From an uncultured Collinsella sp. (lineage in GTDB: Bacteria; Actinomycetota; Coriobacteriia; Coriobacteriales; Coriobacteriaceae), in contig CABUUB010000059.1 in the NCBI GenBank assembly GCA_902494625.1, positions 1 to 10,944 of the forward strand: a stretch of 10,944 nt of DNA, in the 5' to 3' direction. Within the stretch, counting starts at the first letter, position 1, and each line of letters begins with the position of its first letter. Below, piece by piece: positions 1 to 6,289 of the stretch. The notes below the pieces were generated by a model. The model did no database searches. It was not told where the DNA came from and saw only the letters and a program-made list of their open reading frames with translations. Position numbers and translations under genes: made by a program.

Positions 1-248
1 CCCCCCACATTAAATATATACTGCATTTAGTATCGTTTATTTTCAACCCCCTTATTCATGCCTCTACGGCTACCCCGCGTAGCTCTTAGCCCATACCTTC
101 TGGAAACCGTGTCCATCCGGAAAGCCCGTCCCACTCTGAATACATCCAGCGAACGCATGCGAGCGTGTTGTCCAGAACGGTCTCGTCATCGGGGTGATGG
201 AAAATGTCACCACAAACGCTTGCCACGGTTGCGCCCACAAGTGGCAAG
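1..248. other. Edge region without a supportable gene
   Basis: I see no convincing gene here. Bases 11-45 are AT-rich and contain the short inverted repeat ATACT-gcattt-AGTAT (18-33). On the minus strand a TTGAAA (41-46) could serve as a -35 box for a gene lying to the left of the window, but no good -10 stands at 17 nt. A 50-codon minus-strand reading frame (86-238, GTG start) has protein-like composition with several Trp, Asp and Glu, but it has no ribosome binding site. It also begins only a few bases beyond the terminator of the flavodoxin-like gene, so it may be a decayed remnant or chance. Confidence 0.4.
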
Positions 249-276
249 AAAAAAGCCTCGAGAGTTTCGAGGCTTT
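249..276 (-). terminator. Intrinsic terminator of the flavodoxin-like gene
   Basis: A perfect 10-bp inverted repeat, AAAGCCTCGA (252-261) and TCGAGGCTTT (267-276), encloses a 5-nt loop. Read on the minus strand it is followed directly by six T (254 down to 249). It lies about 40 bases after the stop codon of the flavodoxin-like gene, the expected place for a Rho-independent terminator. Confidence 0.9.
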
Positions 277-317
277 CACATTTGTATTGTTTTGCACGAA
301 GGACCGCGAGCAGCGAG

Positions 318-869
318 CTACTCGCCCAGCACGGCCTTCTTGGCCGCCGCCGCCATATGGTCCAGATCATCCTTGGTGGGATGATCCTTTGCGGCAACCC
401 AGTTATCGAGCAGCAACTTAGCGCGGACATTGTCGGGATCTTGCTCGAGCATGGCCTCGTAGCGCTGCTTGACCGCGGGACCCATCTTGCCCTGGCACAT
501 CGCCCAGCCTACAAGCTCGGCATCATTGGCCAAATTGGAGGTCACGCGATCGATAATCTGCCTAAAGTACTCCTCGCTGGCCCCAAAGCCGCAGGTGCCA
601 AACAGGAAGACGCGCTTGCCGTGCAAGGCTGAGAGCAACGTCGCGACCGAAGGCGTGCTCGCGCCCTTGTCGCACCAAAAACCGACAAGCACCGTGTCGG
701 CCGCGCAGGCGCCCTGCGCCTCGAGCGCAACCTGATCTGCATCCGCATCGTCGCTCAACGCCGCGGCATGGACAAACTCAACACCTGCAGCCTGCAGCGT
801 GCGCTTGATCGCGCCCGAAACCATCCTGGTATTACCGCTCTTGCTGTTAACCACCAAAGAGCATGTCAT
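318..869 (-). CDS. Flavodoxin-like protein (BilS-type flavodoxin family)
   Basis: A soluble cytoplasmic FMN-binding electron-transfer protein is the likely product (183 aa from the ATG at 869). The N-terminal hydrophobic strand SLVV leads into SKSGNT (residues 9-14), a classical flavodoxin FMN-phosphate loop. The second strand reaches VGFWCDKG (about 62-69), and FGTCGFG (90-96) is placed where flavodoxins form the next flavin-contacting loop. CQGKM (125-129) follows, then a helical C-terminus with HPTKDD. The GFWxDKG / FGTxG / CQGK pattern resembles, from memory, flavodoxins of the BilS group associated with bilirubin reductases; that assignment is tentative and no reductase is nearby. A GTG at 875 would add two residues. 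I prefer the ATG because GAGG (880-883) then has a 10-nt spacing and the beta strand starts at once. It lies 127 nt downstream of the exporter operon, has its own candidate promoter, and probably forms a single-gene unit. Partner and substrate are unknown. Confidence 0.85.
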   Translation of the reverse strand: MTCSLVVNSKSGNTRMVSGAIKRTLQAAGVEFVHAAALSDDADADQVALEAQGACAADTVLVGFWCDKGASTPSVATLLSALHGKRVFLFGTCGFGASEEYFRQIIDRVTSNLANDAELVGWAMCQGKMGPAVKQRYEAMLEQDPDNVRAKLLLDNWVAAKDHPTKDDLDHMAAAAKKAVLGE

Positions 870-928
870 AGTCACGTTGCCTCGTATCCCCCAAAACTAA
901 AGCCACTAATGCAATTTATTAGATGAAT

Positions 929-956
929 ATCTTAGTACTAACGTGACAGATGTAAA
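929..956 (-). promoter_or_regulatory. Candidate promoter of the flavodoxin-like gene, with palindrome
   Basis: On the minus strand TTTACA (951-956, 5 of 6 to the -35 consensus) is followed after 16 nt by TAAGAT (929-934, 4 of 6 to -10, the same hexamer as in the SRP RNA promoter). The perfect 10-bp palindrome TTAGTACTAA (932-941) overlaps the -10 and spacer, a typical operator position. The predicted leader is about 50 nt. Assignment is by pattern only. Confidence 0.45.
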
Positions 957-996
957 CCACCGTCTGTCGATTGATTAATTTGCCCCGCGGGCTTGC

Positions 997-2856
997 TCAC
1001 TGGGCGAATTGGCTGCGGTAGAGTTCGGCGTAGAAGCCGCCTGCCGCTAGCAGCTCGTCGTGCGTGCCGCGCTCGATAATCTGGCCGTCGCGCATGACCA
1101 GAATGCAATCGGCGTTGCGGATCGTCGACAGGCGGTGCGCCACCACAAAGCTTGTGCGGCCGGCCATAAGCTCGTCGAACGCCGCCTGCACCTGCAACTC
1201 GGTGCGCGTATCGATACTCGAGGTCGCCTCGTCCAGCAGCAAGATAGCCGGGTCGGTGAGCATGACGCGCGCGATGCACAGCAGCTGCTTTTGGCCCTGA
1301 CTAAACGTGCCGCCGTCCTCGCCAATCACCGTGTCGTAGCCGCCTGGCAGCTGCACGATAAACTTGTGCGCGTGCGCGCGCTTGGCGGCTTCGATGACCT
1401 GCTCGCGCGTAGCTCCTGGGCAACCGTAAGCGATGTTGTCCGCCACCGTGCCCTCGAACAGCCACGTATCCTGCAGCACCATGCCAAAGGCGCGGCGCAG
1501 GCTTGCACGCGTGTAGTCACGCGAAGCCTTGCCATCGATCATGATGCGGCCGGCATCGATATCGTAAAAGCGCAGCAGCAGGTTGATGAGCGTTGTCTTT
1601 CCGCAGCCCGTGGGGCCGACCAGGGCAAAACGCATGCCGGGCTTGGCCTCGATGCAGATATCCTGCAGCAGCTTGCGGTCGGGCACATAGCTAAAGTCCA
1701 CGTGTTCAAAAGTCACCTCGCCACGCGGGGCGGCAAGCTCTACGGCGTCCGACGCATCGGGTTCCTGCTCGCGGGCATCGAGCAGTGCAAACATGCGGCG
1801 CGCCGAGGCGTACGCGGTCTGGATCTGCGTAATGACGTTGGTAACCTCGTTGAACGGCTTGGTGTACTGGTTGGCATAGGACAGGAAAATCTGCACGCCG
1901 CCCACCGTAAGCGCCGCCGGCACGCCCGTGATCACGCCCACGCAGCCGATCACAGCGACCACGGCATAGATGATGTTATTGATAAAGCGCGTGCCGGGGT
2001 TAGAGAGCGAACCCATAAACTGTGCACGCTCGCCTGCCGTATAGAGCTCGGCGTTAAGTGCGTCGAAGCGCGCTTGGGCGTTCGGGCCGTAGGCAAACGC
2101 ATCTACCAGCTTTTGCTCGCCCACATACTCCTCGATATGACCGCCCAGCTGACCCTGAATACGCTGCTGGGCTGTAAAGCTTTTATTGGAAAGCTTGGCG
2201 ATGGCGCCGGCTGCAAAAATGGAAAGCGGCGTGACGAGCACCACCACGAGCGTCATGGTCAGATTGATGGAGAGCATAAACGCGAGCGTGCCAACGATGG
2301 TGATAACGCCGGTGAAAAGCTGGGTAAAGCCCTGCAGCAGGCCGTCGCCCACCTGGTCGACATCGTTGACCACGCGGCTCATAAGGTCGCCGTGGGCGTG
2401 GCTGTCGATAAAGCTGAGTGGCATGCGGCTGAGCTTATCGCTCGCCTCCACGCGCATGTCGCGCACCGTCTCGTAGGACAGGCGGTTGACGCAATAGCCC
2501 TGCAGCCACTGGAAAGCCGCAGCGCCTACGACGACAATCGCGAGCTTGGTGACAAGCGGCAGCAGCGCATCGAAGTCCACCTGCCCGGCGGCGACGATCA
2601 GGTCGATGCCCTCGCCGATGAGAATAGGCGTGTAGAGCTGCAAAATCACGGAGATGGCGGCGCTCACAAACGATGCTGCAAACGAAACACGGTGTGGGCG
2701 AACATAATCCAGCAGGCGGCGGGTAACCGCACCCACGGGATAGCGCTCGGGATCGCCGGGCTGGCGCGGACCGTCGCCCAGGTCGTTGAGGTTATCGTTG
2801 CCGGACACATTGGCCGTCATCGTGGCGACCGAACCGGAAGAAGTGTACGGATTCAT
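997..2856 (-). CDS. ABC exporter, catalytically complete half of a heterodimer (TMD-NBD)
   Basis: This 619-aa type I ABC exporter half-transporter sits in the membrane and pairs with the product of the gene just upstream to pump an unknown substrate. After a polar, probably disordered N-terminus of about 40 residues, six membrane segments fall near 57-80, 99-121, 177-197, 199-220, 291-311 and 313-330. The nucleotide-binding domain has an aromatic A-loop residue Y390, Walker A GPTGCGKT (414-421), Q-loop Q462, Walker B LLLDE with D542 and catalytic E543, D-loop SSID (546-549) and switch H574. All ATPase residues are present, but the signature is FSQGQ (518-522) instead of LSGGQ. That deviation should fall in the degenerate ATP site shared with the partner, as in TM287/288, LmrCD, EfrCD and BmrCD. 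The ATG at 2856 directly follows the partner's TAA, and AAAGGAGG (2865-2872) lies 8 nt upstream. A later ATG (residue 13) has no such support. Drugs or lipids are family-typical substrates, not shown here. Confidence 0.95.
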   Translation of the reverse strand: MNPYTSSGSVATMTANVSGNDNLNDLGDGPRQPGDPERYPVGAVTRRLLDYVRPHRVSFAASFVSAAISVILQLYTPILIGEGIDLIVAAGQVDFDALLPLVTKLAIVVVGAAAFQWLQGYCVNRLSYETVRDMRVEASDKLSRMPLSFIDSHAHGDLMSRVVNDVDQVGDGLLQGFTQLFTGVITIVGTLAFMLSINLTMTLVVVLVTPLSIFAAGAIAKLSNKSFTAQQRIQGQLGGHIEEYVGEQKLVDAFAYGPNAQARFDALNAELYTAGERAQFMGSLSNPGTRFINNIIYAVVAVIGCVGVITGVPAALTVGGVQIFLSYANQYTKPFNEVTNVITQIQTAYASARRMFALLDAREQEPDASDAVELAAPRGEVTFEHVDFSYVPDRKLLQDICIEAKPGMRFALVGPTGCGKTTLINLLLRFYDIDAGRIMIDGKASRDYTRASLRRAFGMVLQDTWLFEGTVADNIAYGCPGATREQVIEAAKRAHAHKFIVQLPGGYDTVIGEDGGTFSQGQKQLLCIARVMLTDPAILLLDEATSSIDTRTELQVQAAFDELMAGRTSFVVAHRLSTIRNADCILVMRDGQIIERGTHDELLAAGGFYAELYRSQFAQ

Positions 2857-4713
2857 TTAGCATCCCTCCTTTGCGCAGACGGATGCGGGGGCGGTCGGAG
2901 CGGACGCGGGCGTCGTGCTCCCCTGCTGGCCCTCGAGCTCCTCGCGGCGCAGCTGCGACTGGCAAATCTCGCGATAGAGCTGGCAGGTCGCGTACAGCTC
3001 GTCATGCGTGCCCAGGCCCGCAACCGAGCCGTGGTCGAGTACGCAGATCATGTCGGCATCGCGAACGGTCGAGACACGTTGGCTCACGATGACGGTCGTG
3101 AGCGGCAGCCCGCCCTCGGCGGCACCGCGCACGCTGCGCTCGCGAATGGCATGGCGAAGCGCCGCGTCGGTCTTAAAGTCGAGCGCCGAGGCGGAGTCGT
3201 CCATGATCAGAACCTGCGGCGAGCCCACCAAGGCACGCGCGATAGTCAGGCGCTGGCGCTGGCCACCGCTAAAGTTCTTGCCGCCCGCCTCGACCGGGGC
3301 ATCTAAGCCCTGGGGCTTGTTGCGCACGAACTCGCTGGCCTGCGCCATGTCTAGCGCCGCCCAGAGCTCCTCGTCGGTCGCCGACTCGTCACGCCAGGTC
3401 AGGTTGCTGCGGATAGTGCCGCTCACCAGCGATGCGCGTTGCGGAACGGTCGCGACCGCATGGCGCAGCTGGTCGAGTGGCCAAGCGCGCACGTCGGCGC
3501 CCATCACGCACACGCTGCCGGCGCTCGCATCGTACAGGCGCGGGATAAGCGAGACGAGCGTGGACTTGCCGCTGCCCGTACCGCCGATAATGCCGAGGGT
3601 TTTGCCCACCGGCAGCTCGAGAGTCACATCGCTCACGGCATTTGCCGCGCCCGCGCCAAACGAAAAGCTCGCATGGTCAAAGCTCAGTGCGGGGACTGGA
3701 GCAGCACCACCCGCCAGTTCGCTCGGCTCGGGCAGCGCGACCAGCTGGTTGTCCTCGTCGGTGATGCTCGGCTCGCAGTTGAGCACCTCGTTGATACGCG
3801 AAGCGCTCGCACTCGCCTTGGTAAAGACCACGACCAGGTTGGCGACGTACACGATAGAGGTGAGCGTCTGCGTCATGTAGTTCACAAACGCCATGACCTG
3901 GCCCTGTGTGAGTTCGCCCACGTTGACCTGGATGCCGCCCACCCACAGGATGGCGCACACGCCCAGGTTCATCACCAAAAACGTTACGGGGTTGAGGACC
4001 GACGAGAGCTTGCCCACCGCGATGGCGGTATGGGCCTGATCATCGGCGGCTTGGGCAAAGCGCTCACGCTCGTGATCTTCGCGCACAAAAGCGCGAACCA
4101 CGCGGGCGCCCGAAAGCCCCTCGCGGCAAATGAGCGCAATACGGTCGAGCTTTGCCTGCAGCTGCTTGTAATACGGAATGCAGCGCGCCATGACAAACCA
4201 AAACACCAAGCCGATGGCGGGCGTGCAAATCAAAAAGATGATGCCGAGCTTAAGGTCGATGGCGAGAGCCGCGCACATAGAACCCACCGCCAGGAAGGGC
4301 CAGCGAATGAGCATGCGCACGCCCAGCGCCACGGCAAGCTGCACCTGGTTGACGTCGTTGGTGATGCGCGTGATAAGCGACGGCGTGCCAAAGCGGTCGA
4401 GCTCGGCGTAGCTCAGTTTGTTGATGTGCTCGTAGAGCGCGCCGCGAATGTCGGTGCCCATGCCCTGCGAGGTGAGCGCCGCCATCTTTTGGCAGACGAG
4501 CGTAAACGAGATGCCGATCACGGCCATAGCGGCAAGTACCATGCCGTAGTGGATAACGGCGCTCACGTCGTGCGAGCCAATGCCCTTATCGATCATCTGG
4601 GCAATCACCAGCGGCGTCAGCAGGTCAAAGATCACTTCGATCAGCTTGCATGCAGGACCAATCACCATATACCGGCGAAACTTACCACCAAAACGCCTAA
4701 GCAGCTCAATCAT
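2857..4713 (-). CDS. ABC exporter, degenerate ATPase half of a heterodimer (TMD-NBD)
   Basis: This is the first gene of the exporter operon, 618 aa from the ATG at 4713. Six membrane segments are visible (about 16-39, 56-76, 135-152, 156-177, 239-260, 274-297). In the nucleotide-binding domain I see Walker A GGTGSGKS (377-384), Q425, a canonical signature FSGGQ (481-485), Walker B LIMDD with D505 followed by D506 where the catalytic Glu should be, D-loop SALD (509-512), and Gln545 in place of the switch His (SQR). Asp-for-Glu plus Gln-for-His is the hallmark of the non-hydrolysing half of asymmetric exporters such as TM287. Its intact signature completes the working site of the partner. A polar Ser/Thr/Ala/Pro tail of about 25 residues ends in CAKEGC, whose codons carry the next gene's Shine-Dalgarno. 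The reading frame could start at a TTG at 4746, but the ATG at 4713 has AGGGAG (4723-4728) at 9 nt and gives the usual exporter N-terminus. Confidence 0.94.
   Translation of the reverse strand: MIELLRRFGGKFRRYMVIGPACKLIEVIFDLLTPLVIAQMIDKGIGSHDVSAVIHYGMVLAAMAVIGISFTLVCQKMAALTSQGMGTDIRGALYEHINKLSYAELDRFGTPSLITRITNDVNQVQLAVALGVRMLIRWPFLAVGSMCAALAIDLKLGIIFLICTPAIGLVFWFVMARCIPYYKQLQAKLDRIALICREGLSGARVVRAFVREDHERERFAQAADDQAHTAIAVGKLSSVLNPVTFLVMNLGVCAILWVGGIQVNVGELTQGQVMAFVNYMTQTLTSIVYVANLVVVFTKASASASRINEVLNCEPSITDEDNQLVALPEPSELAGGAAPVPALSFDHASFSFGAGAANAVSDVTLELPVGKTLGIIGGTGSGKSTLVSLIPRLYDASAGSVCVMGADVRAWPLDQLRHAVATVPQRASLVSGTIRSNLTWRDESATDEELWAALDMAQASEFVRNKPQGLDAPVEAGGKNFSGGQRQRLTIARALVGSPQVLIMDDSASALDFKTDAALRHAIRERSVRGAAEGGLPLTTVIVSQRVSTVRDADMICVLDHGSVAGLGTHDELYATCQLYREICQSQLRREELEGQQGSTTPASAPTAPASVCAKEGC
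2865..2872 (-). promoter_or_regulatory. Shine-Dalgarno inside the preceding coding sequence
   Basis: AAAGGAGG on the minus strand is a near-perfect ribosome binding site. It is formed by the codons just before the last ones of the upstream exporter gene (Lys-Glu-Gly-Cys-stop), 8 nt before the ATG at 2856. With the abutting TAA-ATG this fixes the start of the downstream gene and suggests translational coupling, giving balanced amounts of the two subunits. Confidence 0.85.
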
Positions 4714-4726
4714 AAAAAGGCGCTCC

Positions 4727-4761
4727 CTATCATCATTCACACTCAATTCGAATCATGATAG
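4727..4761. promoter_or_regulatory. Inverted repeat in the exporter operon leader
   Basis: CTATCATCAT (4727-4736) and ATCATGATAG (4752-4761) form an inverted repeat matching at 9 of 10 positions with a 15-nt gap. It begins at the candidate -10 box and reaches the AGGGAG ribosome binding site of the first exporter gene. The position suits an operator for a repressor (exporters of this type are often controlled by MarR or TetR proteins) or a leader hairpin. No regulator gene lies in the window, so this is a positional inference. Confidence 0.4.
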
Positions 4762-4787
4762 TACGGTGAACCCAAAAGAAGCGTAAA
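4758..4787 (-). promoter_or_regulatory. Candidate promoter of the ABC exporter operon
   Basis: On the minus strand TTTACG (4782-4787, 4 of 6 to -35) is followed after 18 nt by TACTAT (4758-4763, 4 of 6 to -10). It is the best-looking pair in the divergent gap between the exporter operon and the first LANTG gene. Match quality is modest and other start points are possible. Confidence 0.35.
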
Positions 4788-4863
4788 CAACTCTTCATTT
4801 CTAACGGGATTCAGTTTTCAGAGGAGCATACGCGCACACCCAGCCAGTGTCGGGTCGACCACT

Positions 4864-4872
4864 TGGTATACT
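4864..4872 (+). promoter_or_regulatory. Extended -10 promoter of the first LANTG gene
   Basis: TGG-TATACT is an extended -10 (TGN plus a 5-of-6 match to TATAAT) 50 nt before the ATG. The -35 region is poor, as expected for a TGN promoter. The element recurs at exactly the same distance in the second copy (6231-6239), although the sequence further upstream has changed, which supports selection on it. Confidence 0.65.
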
Positions 4873-4922
4873 TGTATTAGTGCTACCAGGTTAGTCGCCG
4901 ACCCTTGAAATGAGGTGCCGAG
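4873..4922 (+). promoter_or_regulatory. Conserved 5' leader with ribosome binding site, copy 1
   Basis: The 50-nt leader is almost unchanged in copy 2. From the TAGTGCTACC block to the start codon I see only one difference (g/a after CTACCA). GAGGTG (4912-4917) is a good ribosome binding site 5 nt before the ATG at 4923 and decides the start. No known riboswitch fold is recognisable. Confidence 0.6.
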
Positions 4923-5990
4923 ATGAACGACATTCTCGCAAGAAGAGCAAGACGAGCAACTGCGGGCATCGCCCTTTCCGCGGCACTTGTCGCGGGAATC
5001 GCCCCCGTAGCGGCAATTGCGGCAGAAACCAGTTCCCCCACCGGTGCGGCCGTTTCGCAGACGAGCGCCACCAGCGGCAATTCGGGCACCCTGCAGTCGG
5101 AAGATGCGGCCGCCGCAAAAGAAAAAGCGTATGCAGCCATGCAGGAAGCGCTCAAAAAACTCGAGGCCGCAAAAAACGCCGCAAGTCCCGAGAAAATTGC
5201 GAGATTCAATGATGACATTGCCCGTTTTCAAGAGCTCCGCGACAAGATGGCGGCGCAAGCCGTCGAAGAGAGGGAACTCCTTCCCACCATGCAAGCGGAC
5301 ATCGATGCAGGCCAAGCCAAATACGACGGGGCCATCAACCGGGTAAGCGAGCTCCAAGCAGAATTAGACAAGAAACTTGAGATGCTTAAGACACTCGAAG
5401 CACTCGGCTACGAGGAGTTTGTCGAAACTACTAAACAGCAAATAAGGCAGTTGCGCAGTGAGATCATAACGGCAAAAGCGCAAGTAGGCCATTGCGAAGA
5501 GGAGCTCCGCGAGTTCCAGCTCCGCCTCAGAAATCAGGAAAGACGAGTTAATAACTGTGAACGTGCTGTAGAGAAATATAAAGCCAATATCGACCAGTTC
5601 ACAGCCTGGCGAGATGCGCTCCTCGACAATTTGGAAAAGGCGCAAGCGGCCTATGACGACGCCTGCAAAGCATACGAAGAGGCAAAGGCCGCGGCAGACA
5701 AGGCCACCTCGCCCGAGATAACGCAACCGACCGAGACGACGCCTCCCTCCAACTCGGCGCAACCGGCCGAGGCAACACAGCCCGCCAGCTCGCCCGCGAC
5801 CGGCAAAAATACCCCGCCAAGCTCCACCAAGCAGGCGAACTCGAGCAGCGGCAAGCAAGCAGATACGACCGCCGGTAAGCTCGCGAACACGGGCGACACA
5901 GCGCCGAGCGCAATCACACTCGCAGCAGTCGCCGCCGCAGGCCTCGGAATAACCGCCACAGCCACACGCCGCATCAAGAACTCAAAATAG
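4923..5990 (+). CDS. Secreted coiled-coil surface protein with LANTG sortase signal (copy 1)
   Basis: The predicted product has 355 aa and is exported and covalently attached to the cell wall. Residues 1-34 form a signal peptide: an Arg-rich start (RRARR at 7-11), a hydrophobic stretch, and cleavage expected near AIAA/E35. Residues 60-260 are rich in Glu, Lys, Ala, Gln and Leu with heptad-like spacing, giving long coiled-coil helices; Cys191, Cys212 and Cys248 are unusual for such a protein. Residues 262-318 are a Ser/Thr/Pro/Gln-rich wall-spanning linker. The C-terminus has LANTG (320-324), a hydrophobic segment and the basic tail RRIKNSK. LAxTG is the motif known for class E sortases of high-GC actinobacteria. 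GAGGTG sits 5 nt before the ATG. The next gene is a duplicate, longer here by 12 residues after the signal peptide and 6 in the coiled coil. The binding target is unknown; adhesin or envelope structural protein are guesses. I recognise no named family. Confidence 0.9.
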   Translation: MNDILARRARRATAGIALSAALVAGIAPVAAIAAETSSPTGAAVSQTSATSGNSGTLQSEDAAAAKEKAYAAMQEALKKLEAAKNAASPEKIARFNDDIARFQELRDKMAAQAVEERELLPTMQADIDAGQAKYDGAINRVSELQAELDKKLEMLKTLEALGYEEFVETTKQQIRQLRSEIITAKAQVGHCEEELREFQLRLRNQERRVNNCERAVEKYKANIDQFTAWRDALLDNLEKAQAAYDDACKAYEEAKAAADKATSPEITQPTETTPPSNSAQPAEATQPASSPATGKNTPPSSTKQANSSSGKQADTTAGKLANTGDTAPSAITLAAVAAAGLGITATATRRIKNSK

Positions 5991-6034
5991 CCGCCAGAGC
6001 ATACTACCTTCGCCAATCCACAAACCCAGAGACA

Positions 6035-6075
6035 AAAGAGGACCGTTTCCCCAACCCAGGGAAACGGTCCTCTTT
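6035..6075 (+). terminator. Intrinsic terminator after the first LANTG gene
   Basis: A perfect 17-bp stem, AAAGAGGACCGTTTCCC (6035-6051) with its complement at 6059-6075, encloses a 7-nt loop, about 45 nt after the stop codon. The T-run is short (TTT), but A-runs on the left make it potentially active on both strands. The copy after the second gene differs by a compensatory base-pair change. Confidence 0.9.
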
Positions 6076-6230
6076 ACTTGAAAAAACAAATGGTAATGCC
6101 GCCGTCTCTTGAACCACGCAGCCATCAATGCCCAAACAACACTAGCAAGCCGCGTTCCTTAAGGGATAGATTTAATGGCTGTTAATCAAGGGGTATACGC
6201 GCACGCCCGATCAATGGCGGGCAAACCGCC

Positions 6231-6239
6231 TGATATACT
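6231..6239 (+). promoter_or_regulatory. Extended -10 promoter of the second LANTG gene
   Basis: TGA-TATACT keeps the TGN extension and the TATACT hexamer of copy 1, again 50 nt before the start codon. The upstream bases differ between copies and contain no good -35. Both genes should therefore be transcribed independently from similar promoters. Confidence 0.65.
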
Positions 6240-6289
6240 TACATTAGTGCTACCAAGTTAGTCGCCGACCCTTGAAATGAGGTGCCGAG
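6240..6289 (+). promoter_or_regulatory. Conserved 5' leader with ribosome binding site, copy 2
   Basis: Nearly the same leader as in copy 1, with GAGGTG (6279-6284) 5 nt before the ATG at 6290. Its conservation, compared with the diverged sequence just upstream of the promoter, marks it as functional or recently homogenised. Confidence 0.6.

Larger units (their letters stand above)
4802..6159 (+). repeat. Tandem duplication, copy 1 (promoter-gene-terminator cassette)
   Basis: This unit of about 1.36 kb contains an extended -10 promoter, leader, LANTG surface-protein gene and terminator, and is repeated in the same orientation at 6160-7472. The block from the -10 box to the first 40 codons, the last 110 codons and the post-terminator block (6071-6119) are nearly identical to copy 2. 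A short motif, taagggatagatttaat, occurs after each copy (6160 and 7473), and a weaker version, taacgggattcagtttt, lies at 4802. The left boundary is therefore approximate. Confidence 0.8.

Noticed and set aside
13..46. Promoter on the minus strand reading out of the left edge (TTGAAA at 41-46)
   Set aside because: No acceptable -10 at 16-18 nt, and the downstream gene is outside the window.
86..238. A 50-codon minus-strand reading frame with GTG start and protein-like composition
   Set aside because: No ribosome binding site, start lies just beyond the flavodoxin terminator, and no family is recognised. At most a gene remnant.
966..990. Possible terminator after the exporter operon (GCCC-GCG-GGGC)
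   Set aside because: Only a 4-bp stem followed by AT-rich sequence without a T-run; too weak to list as a terminator.
1060..3306. A 748-codon open frame on the plus strand opposite the exporter genes
   Set aside because: It is the antisense shadow of two clear ABC exporter genes. Its His/Arg/Ala-rich translation shows no domain.
3439..4758. A second long plus-strand frame opposite the first exporter gene
   Set aside because: Antisense shadow caused by GC-rich codon bias. Walker and signature motifs on the other strand prove the real gene.
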